Assembly: GCF_027942865.1 (NCBI RefSeq) | Contig: NC_134509.1 | Location: forward strand, 27,908,197-27,972,196 | Length of the DNA: 64,000 bases | Source of the DNA: Odontesthes bonariensis | Lineage: Eukaryota; Chordata; Actinopteri; Atheriniformes; Atherinopsidae | Reading direction: 5' to 3' | In this document: positions 19,701 to 32,200 of the stretch, piece after piece | How the letters are laid out: the number at the start of each line of letters is the position of its first letter | Position numbering within the stretch: position 1 is the stretch's first letter | Made by a program: the position numbers and the translations under genes | Notes under the pieces: model-generated | What the model was told of the DNA's origin: nothing | What the model saw: the letters and a program-made list of their open reading frames with translations, nothing else | Database searches by the model: none

Positions 19701-22700
19701 AAGAGCTGGAGGAGATTTATGAGTTTGCAGCAACACAGAAAAAGAGGGATGAGAGAGACAGCGGGGGGGAGGAGGAGGAGGAGGAGGAGAGGATGGATGC
19801 GAAACAAGATTCAGATGCTGTGTTTGCAAAAGTGGCAGAAACCAAAAGAGGCTTTAGTGAAAAAAATCTGCATCCCAACCTTGAGCCAGACCCCAGCTTG
19901 GATCGCAGCTACAGCCGCCTCTTTTCAGAGACTTGTGGGGTCTATGAGGAAGGAGATCCCTCCCCTTTAGCCTTTTCCCCTGATCAACCCAAGATGCTCC
20001 CTTCCCAACCCAAACAACCTCAGTCTCTCCATAAACCATCTGAACTGTCTTGCAGGACTTTGCTTCAGTCGTCAGGAGGTGCAGTAAATGACATTTCCCT
20101 CAGCCCTCCACCCATCATGTCCAACCTGCCCATCAGAAGACTGTCTCCGGGTCAAGTGGTTGACCTTGCTGGTGGTGGAGACAAAGAAGAAGATGCTTTG
20201 AAGCGAGCGAGCCAAAGTCCTGATGGTATTTGTATTCCCCTCTCTCCTGATTCATCCCAAAAGAACGAGGAACCTGAGCTCATCGTTTTGTCCGATTCAA
20301 GTGAAGAAATGGAGGTGGATGTTGGTGTTTTGAGCTCCTGCAGGTTTTCACCTCAGCCTCGCTCTGCGGAGAACCTGCAGAGGTACACAGAGATCAAATC
20401 CAGTCGGAAGCTTACGCCTGATGCCGTTACTTTGAAGAATAGGGAGTCCGCTAGTTTCGAGTGTTTGGACTGTTCTCCAGAAGTTTCCTGGCTGATCCCG
20501 TCCACACCTGTCCACCCGGGCAGGAGCATGACCACCAGCTTCACCCAGACCAAAAGCAGCATGTGCAGGACGCAGCTGTTCCCTACCGGTGACTCCTCCC
20601 CACCCTCATCCTCATATTTTTCTTCCCCTGCTTTATTATTTAAAAACAAGCTTAACACCTCTAATAGTCCACACGAAGTTTCTACTTGTGCTGACACAGC
20701 AGAGAGCAGCGTCTCCAGGTCGAAGCTGAACAGGACGCCCGTCAGTAGCTCCAGTTTGGACCTTGAAGTTTCTCCTAGAAAAAGGTGTCGCATCGCTAAC
20801 GGCGTAGAAGTCTTTGCAGTCAAGCCGTGCCTGCCGAAGGTGCCACACCTCTCAAGCTCGACACGCCATCGGTCCACCCAAGTTTCCTCAAAGCAAGATA
20901 CTCCTCTTCATCTGCAGCCTCAACCGTACAGCAGCACTCCCCTGCATACAGAGGCCCACCTGCTCCTCGCTCCTCCTGCTGCCTCCCCGCTCCACACCAC
21001 TACAGATGAGAAGAATTCATCCAGTCAGAGAGAGGAGAGTGCAGCCTCAGAAAGCTTAGAGAAGACGGAGCTTGGAAGCTTTCATCTCTCCCCTGTGTCC
21101 AACCCTTCAGATCCAGTCTCTTCCTCCTCTCATGGTGGTCGTCAAGACTCAAAGAGACAAAGCAAGTCCTCCAGTCAGAGTCGTTTTTCTTCTGAGTCTG
21201 GCAGCACCGAGGATGTTCAGACAAGAAAAGAAGCAAGAAATATACAAGAAGGTGGAGAGACAGGTTGTCATAATGAAGCCACATGTGATGAGGAAGAGCA
21301 GGAAGAAGCAATGGGAGAAAAGGGAGAAGCATACGTTGGAGAGTCAAGTTTTCAACAGAGTTTCATGGCCATGGACGAGCCTCCCATAGCTTTCAACGAC
21401 TCGTGGGGTCTCGATGCCTGTGCAGAGGCCAATCCAGGCTGCTTCAGTCTGAGGCTGGAAGACAGCGAAGGATCCAGCCTGCAAGAGCGCAGTCTGGGAC
21501 GACTAGAAACAGCCAGGTCATCCACCTGTAACCCTACTCTAATCGGTCAAGGTTCACCGGCAGTGACCAGCCACAGAGGTACGACGAGCCCTTCACTACC
21601 TCAAAGCCGCAACCCACAAGCATCCAGCAGTATAGAGGCACACACAGGATCCTCCTTCACCCCATCACCACCTGACCCCAACACACGGACCACACCACAA
21701 TTTGACAACGGCCTCCTGGACTCTAAAATATGGGACAGATGGGAGGAGGACGAAGAAGAGGAGGATGTTCCTCTCTCTAAGAGGGTTAACCCAGCCGCTC
21801 TGCTGAAAACTCCAGGCAAGTCATTCTTACTTTAGTTACAGTATATGTTACAGCTTATTTATGCTGTTTGAAAAGAGACGCATTTCTGATGTTAATATGC
21901 AAAATTGCTCAAAAAAGTACAGAAAACTAATCCGATCATGGATTTAAGGTAAACACAAGAAACTTGTGCTACAGAGAAAATGGACCAGACTCGGTGAATA
22001 ATTCCCTATAATCCAGCTCAGTTGTCATCATACCTTAAAATGATTAATAAAGAATAAAAGCCTGCAGTTTTTACCTGAAGACTCTTGAACAGCTATCATC
22101 ATGACAGGCAAAATCATCTGTCCTGATTTAAGAAAAGAAAAAAGAAAAAAAAAAAAAAGTTCCCATTGAAGTGGAGGAAACCATGTAGACTACTGCCAAA
22201 ACGTGGGGATGGCAGCACCGTGTCTGATAGAGAGAAAGATGAATGCAGGAAGGCATAGAGTGATCCTGAGTGTAACTTCTGAGATGGCTGTTTTTCACAT
22301 TTAAACAGCACAATGATCCAGAGCACGCTGACCTCTGAAAAGTCAGTGTCACCTGCTGCACCACTCACTGTGCAGTCTTAACACAAATATAATATAATAT
22401 AATATAAGAATATAATTTAACTTCTCAAAATTTTTTACGAAACACTTCTGAAAAACAACTTTTCCTTGTGTGGTATTGTGTGCATGCTGATGAGAAAGAA
22501 AATGAAGTGAATCCATTTTATTAGTAAACTGTATGCTTTTTATTTCCTTTTCTATTTTCACTTGTGAATTAAATTTCTGTTTAGTTTGCCAATATTAACT
22601 GACAACAAATCTGACTCTTAATTAAATTTCCATTGCAGCTTTAAGGTCGACCAGTCAGTCTTATTTGTATAGACCAACATCATAAACCACAAGCGGCTTT

Positions 22701-24749
22701 AAAATTTGTACGGCACCATCTGCCCTTAAATCCTCAATCCAGATAAGCAAAACTGCCAAAATCCTTTTTCAGTCACTTAATTAGTAAAGTCCATTATGTG
22801 TAAAACATTGAGTATGTCACATGTTTGCTGTGTGAATAATTTTTGATTGGGAAAATTGAAACCTTTGCTGTTAGGAGCATGTCATCCAAGCAGGAATCGG
22901 ACTGTAAACCCTGTAAAACTGTGTCTTCTTGCTTTTGTCTTACCAGTATCGTCCAACATGAAAAGGCGACGCTCCTTGGTCCCCATCACTCCGATGCCCC
23001 ACTACTCTGACATGGACACACCAGACCTCAAGAACAAACTCAACAGGTCAGTTGATTGCTCTTTTAAGGCGTGTCATTCAATTAAGGCGATTGAATGAGA
23101 AACTGATCAGATTACCTCCCCCAATGTCATTGTCGACTAAAGCCTTGCTGGCTCTGCACTCTGTCTCGGGCGGTTTTTCTCCCGTCCGTCAGAAATGGCT
23201 TTAGCTCTGCTCTATGCGCAGGTTTGGAGTTCGGCCTCTACCGAAGCGTCAGATGATCCTAAAGCTGAAGGAGATCCACCAGTACACACATCAGCTGACC
23301 AGCTCCGACTCTGAGGATGACGAGCAGTTTGCGAGGGCCGCGGCTCAGACGAAGCCCCCTCCCTGCAGGCCCGTCACTTGCGCCAAATCGGGAAAGTTTA
23401 AAGAACGCAAAGCACCTGCTGCCATGTCCCCTCTGAAACAAAACCAAGAGGAGAAAGAGGAGCAGCTGTCTGCCTCACAGAGCTCAAACACCTCCTCAAC
23501 TGTCGCCAGTGAAGAATCTGAGAGGTGTGTGGATCCTCTCTGGTTTTACATGCTGAATTAGTTTAATTTTGCAGGGCTCAGTCTGTACTATCAAATCAAA
23601 TCAAATCAAATTTATTTATATAGCACATTTCATGTACAAACAGTTCAAAGTGCTTTACATAAAATAAAAGCATTGCAGCAGGGAGTGGAAGAAGCATTAA
23701 AAATACATAAAAGAATATAAAGAGAAACCAATAATCATTTAAATGAATTTAAAAACAAGCAACAGTCTAGATAAGTTAAAAGATATTTCATGCATAGACA
23801 CATGAGAACAGAAATGTTTTTAACCTGGATTTAAAAATGTCTCCATTTGGTGAAAGTTTAATCTCCACTGGCAGTTTGTTCCACTTGTTGGCAGCATAAC
23901 AGCTAAATGCTGCTTCTCCATGTTTAGTCTGGACTCTGGACTGGACCAGCTGACCTGAGTCCTTGGATCTAAGAGCTCTGCTGGCTTTATATTCTCTGAA
24001 CAGATCACAGATGCATTTTGGGCCTAAACCGTTCTGGGATTTGTAAACCATCAGCAGGCTTTTAAAATCTATTCTGTGACTGACTGGAAGCCAGTGTAAA
24101 GATTTTAAAACTGGTGTGATGTGTTCAGATCTCTTAGTCCGGGTTAAAACTCTAGCAGCAGCGTTCTGGATGAGCTGCAGATGTTTAATGCTCTTTTTGG
24201 GAAGTCCAGTTAAAAGAGTAGAGTACTATGCGTCTGTGCTCCAGCTCTCTCACTGCTGAGTGTAGAGCATCTGAAACCACATCAGATATATAGCTGCTGA
24301 ACAGAGGTTGTTGCCTGACTGTATTAAAACACATTCAAGTAAATCATTTAACTTCCTTTTTGGTCAGGTCCAACCCGGAGCTGTTAATCTCTTCTGATGG
24401 CGACTCAGACAGTGATGGCGGGATCTCATCCTCCCAGGCAGCGTCACGCCTCCAGGACCGTCTGCAGGCAGTGCGCTCCTTCATCCTGTCTGACTCCGGG
24501 CTGTACAATAAGATCCTCCAGTACCAGCCTCTGGTCCTGTCGCAGCTCCAGGAGCAACTCAAGGCGGCGGGGATCCGCCTCGGTGCCGCCAAGCTAGTGG
24601 ACTACCTGGACTCGCAGTGTATCACCTTCACCACGGCCAAGCCGGGCCACTCCGCACCCGGCCGCAGGAGAGGCAAGAAGGCAGGCAAGGAGGCAGGCAA
24701 GGCCGCACGAGCAGTAAACAGGAAAAAAGGTGCCACAGCTGTGCTTTAA
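13778..24749 (+). CDS. slx4: SLX4 structure-specific endonuclease scaffold (BTBD12/FANCP)
   Basis: SLX4 is the nuclear scaffold that holds SLX1, MUS81-EME1 and XPF-ERCC1 for Holliday-junction and crosslink repair. Coding exons: 13778-14228, 14396-14603, 14870-15085, 15249-15493, 16137-16456, 16846-17092, 17869-18038, 18379-18525, 18674-18843, 19393-21815, 22947-23046, 23222-23524 and 24368-24749. They sum to 5,382 nt (1,793 residues) in frame, close to the usual family length. Two UBZ4 fingers lie at about 197-222 (FFCQICHRDL...HLNRC) and 239-262 (DCPICGKKF...HLKRC). A BTB domain spans about 619-735. A long acidic low-complexity exon includes nine Asp (19556-19582). A SAP domain starts near 1553 (RFGVRPLPKRQMILKLKEIH), and the SLX1-binding tail reads ILQYQPLVLSQLQEQLKAAG. 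The intron after 21815 starts with GC. The start codon gives the conserved-looking MDDSDQDFVDLCSKLL. Confidence 0.96.
15494..16136 (+). other. slx4 intron
   Basis: AT-rich intron between the post-UBZ4 basic exon and the following Pro/Arg-rich exon. I see no repeat family or extra exon in it. Confidence 0.8.
16457..16845 (+). other. slx4 intron
   Basis: Short intron starting GTTTGT and ending TTTCAG. Nothing else is recognised. Confidence 0.8.
17093..17868 (+). other. slx4 intron
   Basis: Intron between the TLTQYGYSAKG exon and the DKHLSGFIQEE exon. No recognisable element is present. Confidence 0.8.
18039..18378 (+). other. slx4 intron
   Basis: Intron just upstream of the exon that starts the BTB domain, with nothing else recognised. 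Confidence 0.8.
18844..19392 (+). other. slx4 intron with (AAG)n
   Basis: This intron splits the BTB region from the long acidic exon. It carries a short AAG microsatellite at about 18882-18902 and no other element. Confidence 0.8.
21816..22946 (+). other. slx4 GC-AG intron
   Basis: The donor reads CCAG/GCAAGT and the acceptor TTACCAG. The flanking phases (1 and 1) join G to TA TCG TCC, restoring a frame that continues as VSSNMKRRR. An AATAT tandem run lies at about 22385-22407. A diverged retroelement 3' end may lie at 22655-22760, marked by a CTTATTTGTATAG motif. Confidence 0.8.
23525..24367 (+). other. slx4 last intron, hosting a LINE fragment
   Basis: More than 70 percent of this intron is the 5'-truncated LINE copy at 23592-24222. 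The donor is AG/GTGTGT and the acceptor TTGGTCAG. Confidence 0.85.
23592..24222 (-). mobile_element. 5'-truncated L2-like LINE copy in slx4 intron
   Basis: This is a shorter copy of the family at 9.8-12.0 kb, in the same orientation, covering only the C-terminal tail of the RT protein and the ATCAA-repeat 3' end. It keeps the frame [27 protein letters not shown] occurs at 23585-23591 and 24223-24229 as a likely 7-bp target-site duplication. Compared with the other copy it retains ANKWNKLPVE where that one has ANKCKLPVE. It is an inactive fragment. Confidence 0.85.
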
Positions 24750-25529
24750 AACTTTAAAGGAAAAGTGTCTGGTTTTACCTCAGAGCTGCAAACATTCTGG
24801 AAACCTTCCAGCATAAATTACAAGTACTGTTAAATTATGACACAGGTTTAAACTATGTAAATGCACCCAGCGTGTTCTCTAAGGACAGGTTTTTATATTT
24901 TAAGTGTTTTGAGATGCTGTATTATTACAAAGTTCTGTTGTTGAAATAAAAAACAGAAATGTTTGTTGGATCTTAAACAAGGGTTTATCTTTAGCTTGAA
25001 GAGTTACAAAAGCAACTTGTCATAAAATGCACATGTGAAATTCCAAATGGGACAAATCCAAATGATGAACAACTAGCGATTTGGATCAGGGTAACACCTA
25101 GACTGATTGAAGGAATTCCATCACACGGAGAGTTTTTGAAAAACATTTTACTTTATATCCAAACATCAGTCGAGATGTACACAGAGCTGAGCACACTTAA
25201 GAAAGGAGACAAGAAAAAATCTCACAGCTTCACAGAACGTCATTCAAGTAGAGACACCGGTCCTTTAATGCAGCACAACATAAAGTCGATGCTGTCAGAG
25301 TTCTCCGTCAGGTCGCTGCTGTTGCACTTAGAGAGGGGGGGGGGCAGTTTTGTGTTGTGCACTCAGGTTTCTCTACACCAGCATGAAGCACAAGGCATCA
25401 AATCAGATTCCAAATTACGCCTCAACACTGCAGATCCCGGAGACTGGCTCGCCTCCCTTCTACCCTTGTGATGACTCGCCTAAGGAGCAGCAACGCAAGA
25501 GCTTTCTGTCCTGGCTCGCAGCCTCACAG
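24750..25529. other. convergent 3'UTRs of slx4 (+) and mcrip2 (-)
   Basis: The two stop codons are about 780 bases apart and face each other. The slx4 side holds AATAAA at 24945-24950. I found no canonical signal for mcrip2, so its 3' end is undefined and the two transcripts may overlap. A run of G lies at about 25336-25344. Confidence 0.6.
24945..24950 (+). promoter_or_regulatory. probable slx4 polyadenylation signal (AATAAA)
   Basis: Canonical AATAAA about 195 bases after the slx4 stop codon, which gives a plausible short 3'UTR. Confidence 0.65.
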
Positions 25530-28500
25530 TCACGACAGGTTGGCGATGTTGGCGAGGAAGCGCTGAGCCCACCACTCCTCCAGGTCTATAGGCACAAAGT
25601 CTGCGGGGAAAGGGTGGAAAATGAGGGGGGGGGGGGGCAAGGATTAAAGGGTAATCTGATCTGAAGACTGAGTCAATTTGTCTATTGATAATTAATTTGG
25701 TTGTGTAAATGATTAATAGAATTCATTTAAAAAGAAACAATGCGATAGAACAGATGGGAAATTATAAAGAGACGGTATGGTTTTACACAGTTACTCATTA
25801 CAAATGTTACTTTTGTTTTTATTTGTTGAAATTAAGGCAGTTTGGGTGTTTTTAACTATCAGTACCTTTAGGTTACAAATACAAATATTAGGGATACACA
25901 CACATCAGCATGCAGACATGTTAGTATTAAACAGGTATGTTTACCTTGGTGCCCTTAATTTAGAGCACTGATGTGCTAATATCTGTCAATTAGCACTGAG
26001 GAGAACAAAGACTGATGGGAATGTCCACAGAGATCCCACCTGGTCATTTCAGATCTAACTAAAACTGTGGACTAAGCCCTGCCATTATCCAAGAAACTAT
26101 AGTATCAGCCTTTTCTAAGAGCCTAAGATCGAATTAAAATGATCTGGCAGATTTTTCTGTGAATGATTCAACCCGTCACAAACAAGGGGCACATAGGTGT
26201 GCGAGTCTGTGATCCAAGATGAGACACACCGACCGTGGCCGCTATATCTGGGTTAACCAGGTCCTCGTAAAACCAAAGAGGAGTTAAAAATTAAAGCAGG
26301 CTATTACAACAGCTGCCCTCTGGCTACAGATAAACCAAAACACTTGGCACAGGATCCTTTTGGAAGGACGAGAGCAGTCGACACGTCTGTGTCCGGCTTT
26401 AAGAATCAGTCTTATAGTAAACGGGTGAGATTACAGGTTCAAAGAGCAGAAAGTTACACAGCAGGAAGAGGCTCATCATCTAGGATGCTATAAACCATAA
26501 AGAGATTAGATTTTACGAGGGCGGATTTCCTTTGTTGTCTCCATGTAGAAGGTGCGGGTACTTACTCTTCATCACAGCACTGGGGGTCTTCTCGGTGTAC
26601 TGAACAGGCCCCTGACTGTCAGCTGACTCCCCTCGGTTTCTGTCTTCCATCTTCTGCTCCACCTCCTGCCATACTGTCAACACCACACACGCGTTTTCAG
26701 ACCGTTTCAACACTACCTGGACGTTAAAATGCAAACACTTCAAACACACGGTGCATTTTATTTGTCTTCTTAAACTTCTGCCTTTAAGATTCAAAACTTC
26801 AAGAACAACAAAGGCCTCTACCATAACAAAGCTAACTGACTTTAAAACTCCATCTTTGCTGAGCACCGTCTGCTTTTTGGAAGAATATGACAGTTAAATT
26901 GATTTGCACAAACTACCGCCAGCTGGTGACCTTGTGAGGGTACTGGGCAGGTTTGTGTTGGCAGCTTAGCAGCTGGTAGTGAAGGATTTCCTGGTTAACC
27001 TCAGATAAACCTCAAAAGGATGTGGAAGGGTCTCCAGCTCACTTTGCCCACAACCTTCCAGCCACGCGTTTATTCATAATGTAAAGCAGTCTTTCATTAT
27101 GGACAAACGCTAGCAAACCAGTTAAAGCCAAACTTTAAAAGCCACAAAAAATGGGTTGAATTGGCGTGGTGAATAGTGCTGAACTACAATTTTGAATCAG
27201 TGTTGGTAACACTGAGGACAGTTTGTTGAATTCTTGTTATGCCACATTCAATTTCCTTTGTGAAAGCCTCAGTGACTCAGCTGTATGTATGCATTTATGC
27301 ATATGAAGAGTTCTATCATTTCATTTACAATTTGCCCTCAATGCTTAGAAATCTTGATGTGGATAAAGGAGAAACTCCCCGAAGCGCCCTTTAACAGGGA
27401 GAAGGTTTCAGAAATGTCTTCAAACAGAGACTTTCAATGGAACCACGTTGTTCTACTCCGAACCTTTCAACCTTGAGATGTAGATCTCCGCCTGTGCCAG
27501 GCTCAAACTTGGACATCTGACCTCACACTTTGACCCACATCCTCTCACTTATCCAGTGAGCCTCACCTTCGTAGACAAATCTGACGTTCTCCTCGTGTGC
27601 AGGAGTGAATCCCTCTGCTGGACTCTGGGTCTTCTGTGTGGCCGCACCGTTGTGGCGCTTCCCGTTCAGGCGATTGAACACAATCTTTGGGGGCGGAGAG
27701 CTGGAGAGGACACAAAAGAGCCGATTGCAGAGGAGCAGCTTGTGTTTCAGGAAAGTCGATATCACCAGAAAGCAAAGTTTGAGGGTAAGTTAAAAAAAAA
27801 AACAGTAAACTGATTTTACTTTGACTGCTTAACATCATGCAGTTATGTATTTTGACCCCAGGCTGCGTCAAAGGTTTATTCATTCCACGTCCAAGAAAAA
27901 CGATAACTTCAGGTCTACCTCTGCTTTCCACACAGCTTTGAACCGCAGAGGGCAGCCGGATTGTCTTTCAACTAACAAGGTACAGAACATGACCTTCTCT
28001 CTTTCAGAATATTTTAAAATTTCACATTGTGCAGCTAATCGTGCGCAACGGAAAGCAAAACCCATTCCAGTGCCTAAACTGTATCCATTCAACAAGAAAA
28101 CTTGTGATGTTAATATTAGGTCATTACAACCTCAAAATGAACTCCACATGACATATTACACAGTGTGATTTTCTTTTCTTTTTAAACAAAAGCCAAAAAT
28201 GCAGAAGCACTGAGTGAATAAGCTGTTTTTGGCCTTATATAACACAACTGCCATCTTTCCTCCTTTGTTTTTGTTAACACACACCCGAATATTCCAGACC
28301 AGCAAACTCTCAAAGCTGATGACTTTATAGACGTTTTGGAATGATAAATGAATTAAGTGCATTTGATTAACTGCACTTGGCTGATAGGAATCCCCTCACT
28401 TGCCCCTTTATCGGGTACACAGAGCCAGTTACGCACATGAAAGCTTTGTGCAGCATGTAGTCGGGCGACTTGCTTCCGATGTTTTCCCATCTGAGATATA

Positions 28501-29200
28501 CATGTATATATATATGTATATATATATAAGTTAGCCTGTGACTTATTCCCAGCACCTGAAGAAAACGCTGGCGTAAAGGGAAGATCAGGTGAGATCCCGG
28601 GTGAGCCGTCGGTCTGACGGGCCGTTAACGCGCGGCCACAGGTGTCAGAGCCGCAGGCGACGCCACACAGTGTCAGTCCCCCAGCAGATGACACCTCCTG
28701 TCCGACCTGAGTCGATCAAGATGCCGCGTGAAAAGTTGTGTCCGATAATGGACGCCAGTCCCACCGAGGCGTTACATGATCGCTCTCCCGATGCACGTGC
28801 AAAGTATTTTGGGCCCCCACTGGTAAAACCGCAACACGCAGAAAAAAAAGAGGCTAAAATACAAGTAAATGGATTAAAAACACTGAAAACGGCTACTTAC
28901 TTTGACGTGAGCCAAGACTTCGGTTTAAGTTTCAAGTCGTTGAATTTGCTCTCGATCTGTTGCGTTGGACCTGAGGGTGAAATTCAACAGTTGAGCTTGT
29001 TGTAGTTTTCATGCTCTGCACAGTTTGATCACCAAAAAGGTTCCGCACGGCTGATGCAACAACCCACCAAACTTTAACCGGTGCGCGTCTGAAAGCGCGG
29101 TGATGTTGGATTGCATCACGCTTTAGATAACACGCAGCCACTCACCTGTCCTCCGTTGCGTAACGAGTTTGCTGGGACCTCTGGTGATTGTGTACATCAT
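25530..29200 (-). CDS. mcrip2: MAPK-regulated corepressor-interacting protein 2 (FAM195A)
   Basis: MCRIP-family proteins are small, mostly disordered regulators that bind CtBP corepressors and associate with DDX6 and stress granules. Exons in coding order on the minus strand are 29200-29146, 28970-28901, 27700-27567, 26673-26566 and 25600-25530, totalling 438 nt (145 residues) with all phases matching. Conserved blocks are MMYTITRGPSKLVTQRRTG at the N-terminus, PPPKIVFNRLNGKR, HEENVRFVYEVWQEVEQ, GPVQYTEKTP and the C-terminal FVPIDLEEWWAQRFLANI. The last block separates MCRIP2 from MCRIP1. The two consecutive ATGs are at 29200 and 29197; either could initiate. The gene is tail to tail with slx4. 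Exon calls rest on family similarity and splice consensus. Confidence 0.93.
25601..26565 (-). other. mcrip2 last intron
   Basis: Intron with a G homopolymer at about 25626-25637 near its acceptor. No embedded gene is recognised. Confidence 0.8.
26674..27566 (-). other. mcrip2 intron
   Basis: Intron between the HEENVRFVYE exon and the WQEVEQ exon. Nothing further is seen in it. Confidence 0.8.
27701..28900 (-). other. mcrip2 intron with TA-rich microsatellite
   Basis: Intron with an ATATAC/TATATG run at about 28497-28530. No embedded gene is supported. Confidence 0.8.
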
Positions 29201-32200
29201 GCCGCAAACCACAAGAAACCCCTGTAGCGTTAAAAATCAGGTCCGAACATCGAGGGTCAACAGCCGCTTCCAGTCCGCTCCTCCTGACGCAGCGCGTCTC
29301 GGTTTGTTGCCCAGGTCAGCTGCTCCAGAGTCGGCCTGAAACATGCGGGATACTCGCTGCGACTGGCTGCCCGCTGTGTGTTAATGCGCACACACAAACA
29401 GGTGTTCGGCTGCGATGGACCGACGTCCGCTGCGTGTACTGTAGGTGGCGTGTAGGTCATTCAAGGAGAACGCAGGTCCAAATGCCGGGGAACATTTAAA
29501 GGAGGCGGGTCGGACACTTCCTGATGCACCGTGACAGTCCGGTCTGGACACACCGTCTGCTCTACACCGCCGGTACTGACAACCTGGCTGCGACCCGTCC
29601 GCTATCTGACAAACCACAAGGGCAAGACACTCAGTTTTTTCCTTAGTCAGGACGGTAAAGCTACATGCTCAACCATTACCAAGTTAGCCGCAATGACTAA
29701 CAAGACTTCCGGTCTGAGATTTCAAAATAAAACCCCCCAGCGTCCCTCTCTTTCATAAGCATCGACATCACCAAGAGACGCTTAAAACATGATAAATAAA
29801 ACATGACTCCACGTGTAAACAACTGTCCTGAAAATAAAAACGTGGCATGTAAGTTTTTTTTCTTCTAAATAGCTAATTGAGCAAAAGATACGACACTTTT
29901 ATTTATGATGCAAGAAGCCTCTAGGTGTGCAAGATGTTGGACTGTTTTGTATTTTCTTTTTCTTTTTCTAAAAAAAACCCCAAACATACATCTTTCTATA
30001 GATTTTGGATCATGGTTAGGTTGGGGTATTCTGAGTGAGGGCCATAGCAAAGTGTGAATTTTGAGGTGTATTTTGAATCCTTATCCTGTTACAGAAGCTA
30101 TCCTTTTTTTGTCATGGCCATCCTCTCTAACAGACAGTCAAATGTTGTAGATATGCTCTTCATTTCCTTCACATTCTGCAACAATTCTTCATACATTTGC
30201 TCATTGCAGACCAGAGGTTCCTTCGCGGGGCTTGTTTCTAAAAAAAAATACACCGGGTTGATTTAGTAGTTCATTTACAAACTTCTCAGATTCAATTCTA
30301 ATATAAGGTACAGTAGATGGTTCTTCTAATAACTGTTCCGTGTAGGACATATTATTGCTGGCGTGGGTGCTCCGTGACAGACTGCACCACCACTCCAAAG
30401 TTTGTTTGATCTCCTTGAAGGGAGATTGCATTCGTTTTCTTGGTCTTCCGAACCTCAGCTGTTCCTGTTAATATGCCATTTCTTCTTTACATTAGAAACA
30501 ATCACGATCTGAAAACACTTAACTATCTTCCTCCTGTCCTCTACTGCTCTCTGGGAATAAGTTCATTTAATCTGAAGATGAGCCCTACAAAGATAGGTCT
30601 AACACTTAGTAGTTTTTGTTTGGCTCAAATCACCATCTTTTCTTTTCTCCACCTTAAAGGCACAACAGATAGGGGTTTTATTCATCAATTCTCCACTTAT
30701 CAGTTTGTTTCTTACTTGCTGAACTATCCATTTGCACACAGTGTCAAGACAATAAGATACAATTATAGATCATTGTGTCACGAAAAACATTCGCCTTCAT
30801 TTTTAACTGTGAGCACCCACCGTGTTTTCACGTGTCTGACTACTTCTCAAGAAATGTAAAGTTCTCCGCAGACACTTTCCGCAGCTTTTATTTTAAAGGT
30901 GGAGCGCCTGCGTTTCCGCTCTCGTTGCTTCTGTTTACCTCTCTCCTCCCAGTGACGTCACAGAACGCCCCCTTGACGGCGCGATCACCTTTCACCCATT
31001 AAACCACTGCTCAGATAGTCATTGTAAAGACGCTTATCTGACTAAACTGAAATAAAACGCTTATTTGCTTTGGTCTCTGGGTTTGCTCACAAATAAAATT
31101 CATGAAACAATAACTAAAAGTCATAACATTTTGGCATTTCAGTGATATTTTCCTTATATGGATGGTTTGATGAACATCCCCTCTGAGATTTAAAAGTCTT
31201 TAGCACCGGTAGTCTCTGTTGTTCAGGTGAAAATCACCCGAGTGCGGGCCGACAGTCCGGGTTTAGCTGCTTGAAGATCAGCCGGGAGAAGAAGCAGCTC
31301 AGACAGGCTTATCAGGGTGATATCCAATACTACGCCTCCCACTCATCTGTACTATCTGGGTCAGTCACTTGAGTCTGCAAGACCAGGAACTAACCATCAA
31401 CAGTCCACGAGCTTAAAGGCAAAGATGCAAAACTACTGTCAGATCTGCTTAGGACCCCCAGAACCTTTAAAGAACACGTTGTTTACAGTACGCTCCAGTA
31501 AAGCATGTTGCCACTATTTAAGATGTCGCTTTCCCAGGTTGTGTGGGTAACTTCCCCCGTCTTAAGTATTTTTGTTTTCTCCTAAGATGTGCGTGAGTTC
31601 CACTGAAGAGTTGGCTGCGGGATCTGAGCTTAAACCACTCATTTTAGGCACCAATCTGGTGTCTTTGAGCGTCAGGTGTGAAAAAACATGCAGCAACCAC
31701 AGCTGTACTTTTAAAATGAAAAATCCAACATTTAATAGATGTTTCCGCTCAGCACAACCCCTCCACATCGCAACACATATTCCACCAGAAGAAATCAAAT
31801 AGACATTGTCATTCAAGACAAATTACCACATCAAAATAAACCCTTTACCTGTTATCTGATACAGTAGGACATTTGGGTCAAAAAGAATATTAGTAAGCCT
31901 ATCAAGCTTTCTTAATTACTGGTATATAACATTAATTACAGCTGTGTTCCAGTTAGGTGTCCCAGTTAAAATGCCCTAATATCACAGATACTGGTTGACT
32001 GGCGCTGATCACTTTTGGCCCACATTCTTAGTGTTATTAATTAATTTTCTGAATTTATTCAGAAGCACAAAAACCAAACATTCACAGCTCAGCCTTTACT
32101 GTTGCTCTGCACCGTCCTTATGTTTCTTTAAACACGTCTTCATTATCAAATAGTACTTTAAAAGCAGGTAGTTCTCAGTGTTGTGTTTCAAAAAATGCTT

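Noticed and set aside
30440..30859. 139-codon + strand frame
   Set aside because: Hydrophobic and Phe/Ser-rich, as expected from T-rich DNA. It has no motif, no splice sites and no domain pattern.
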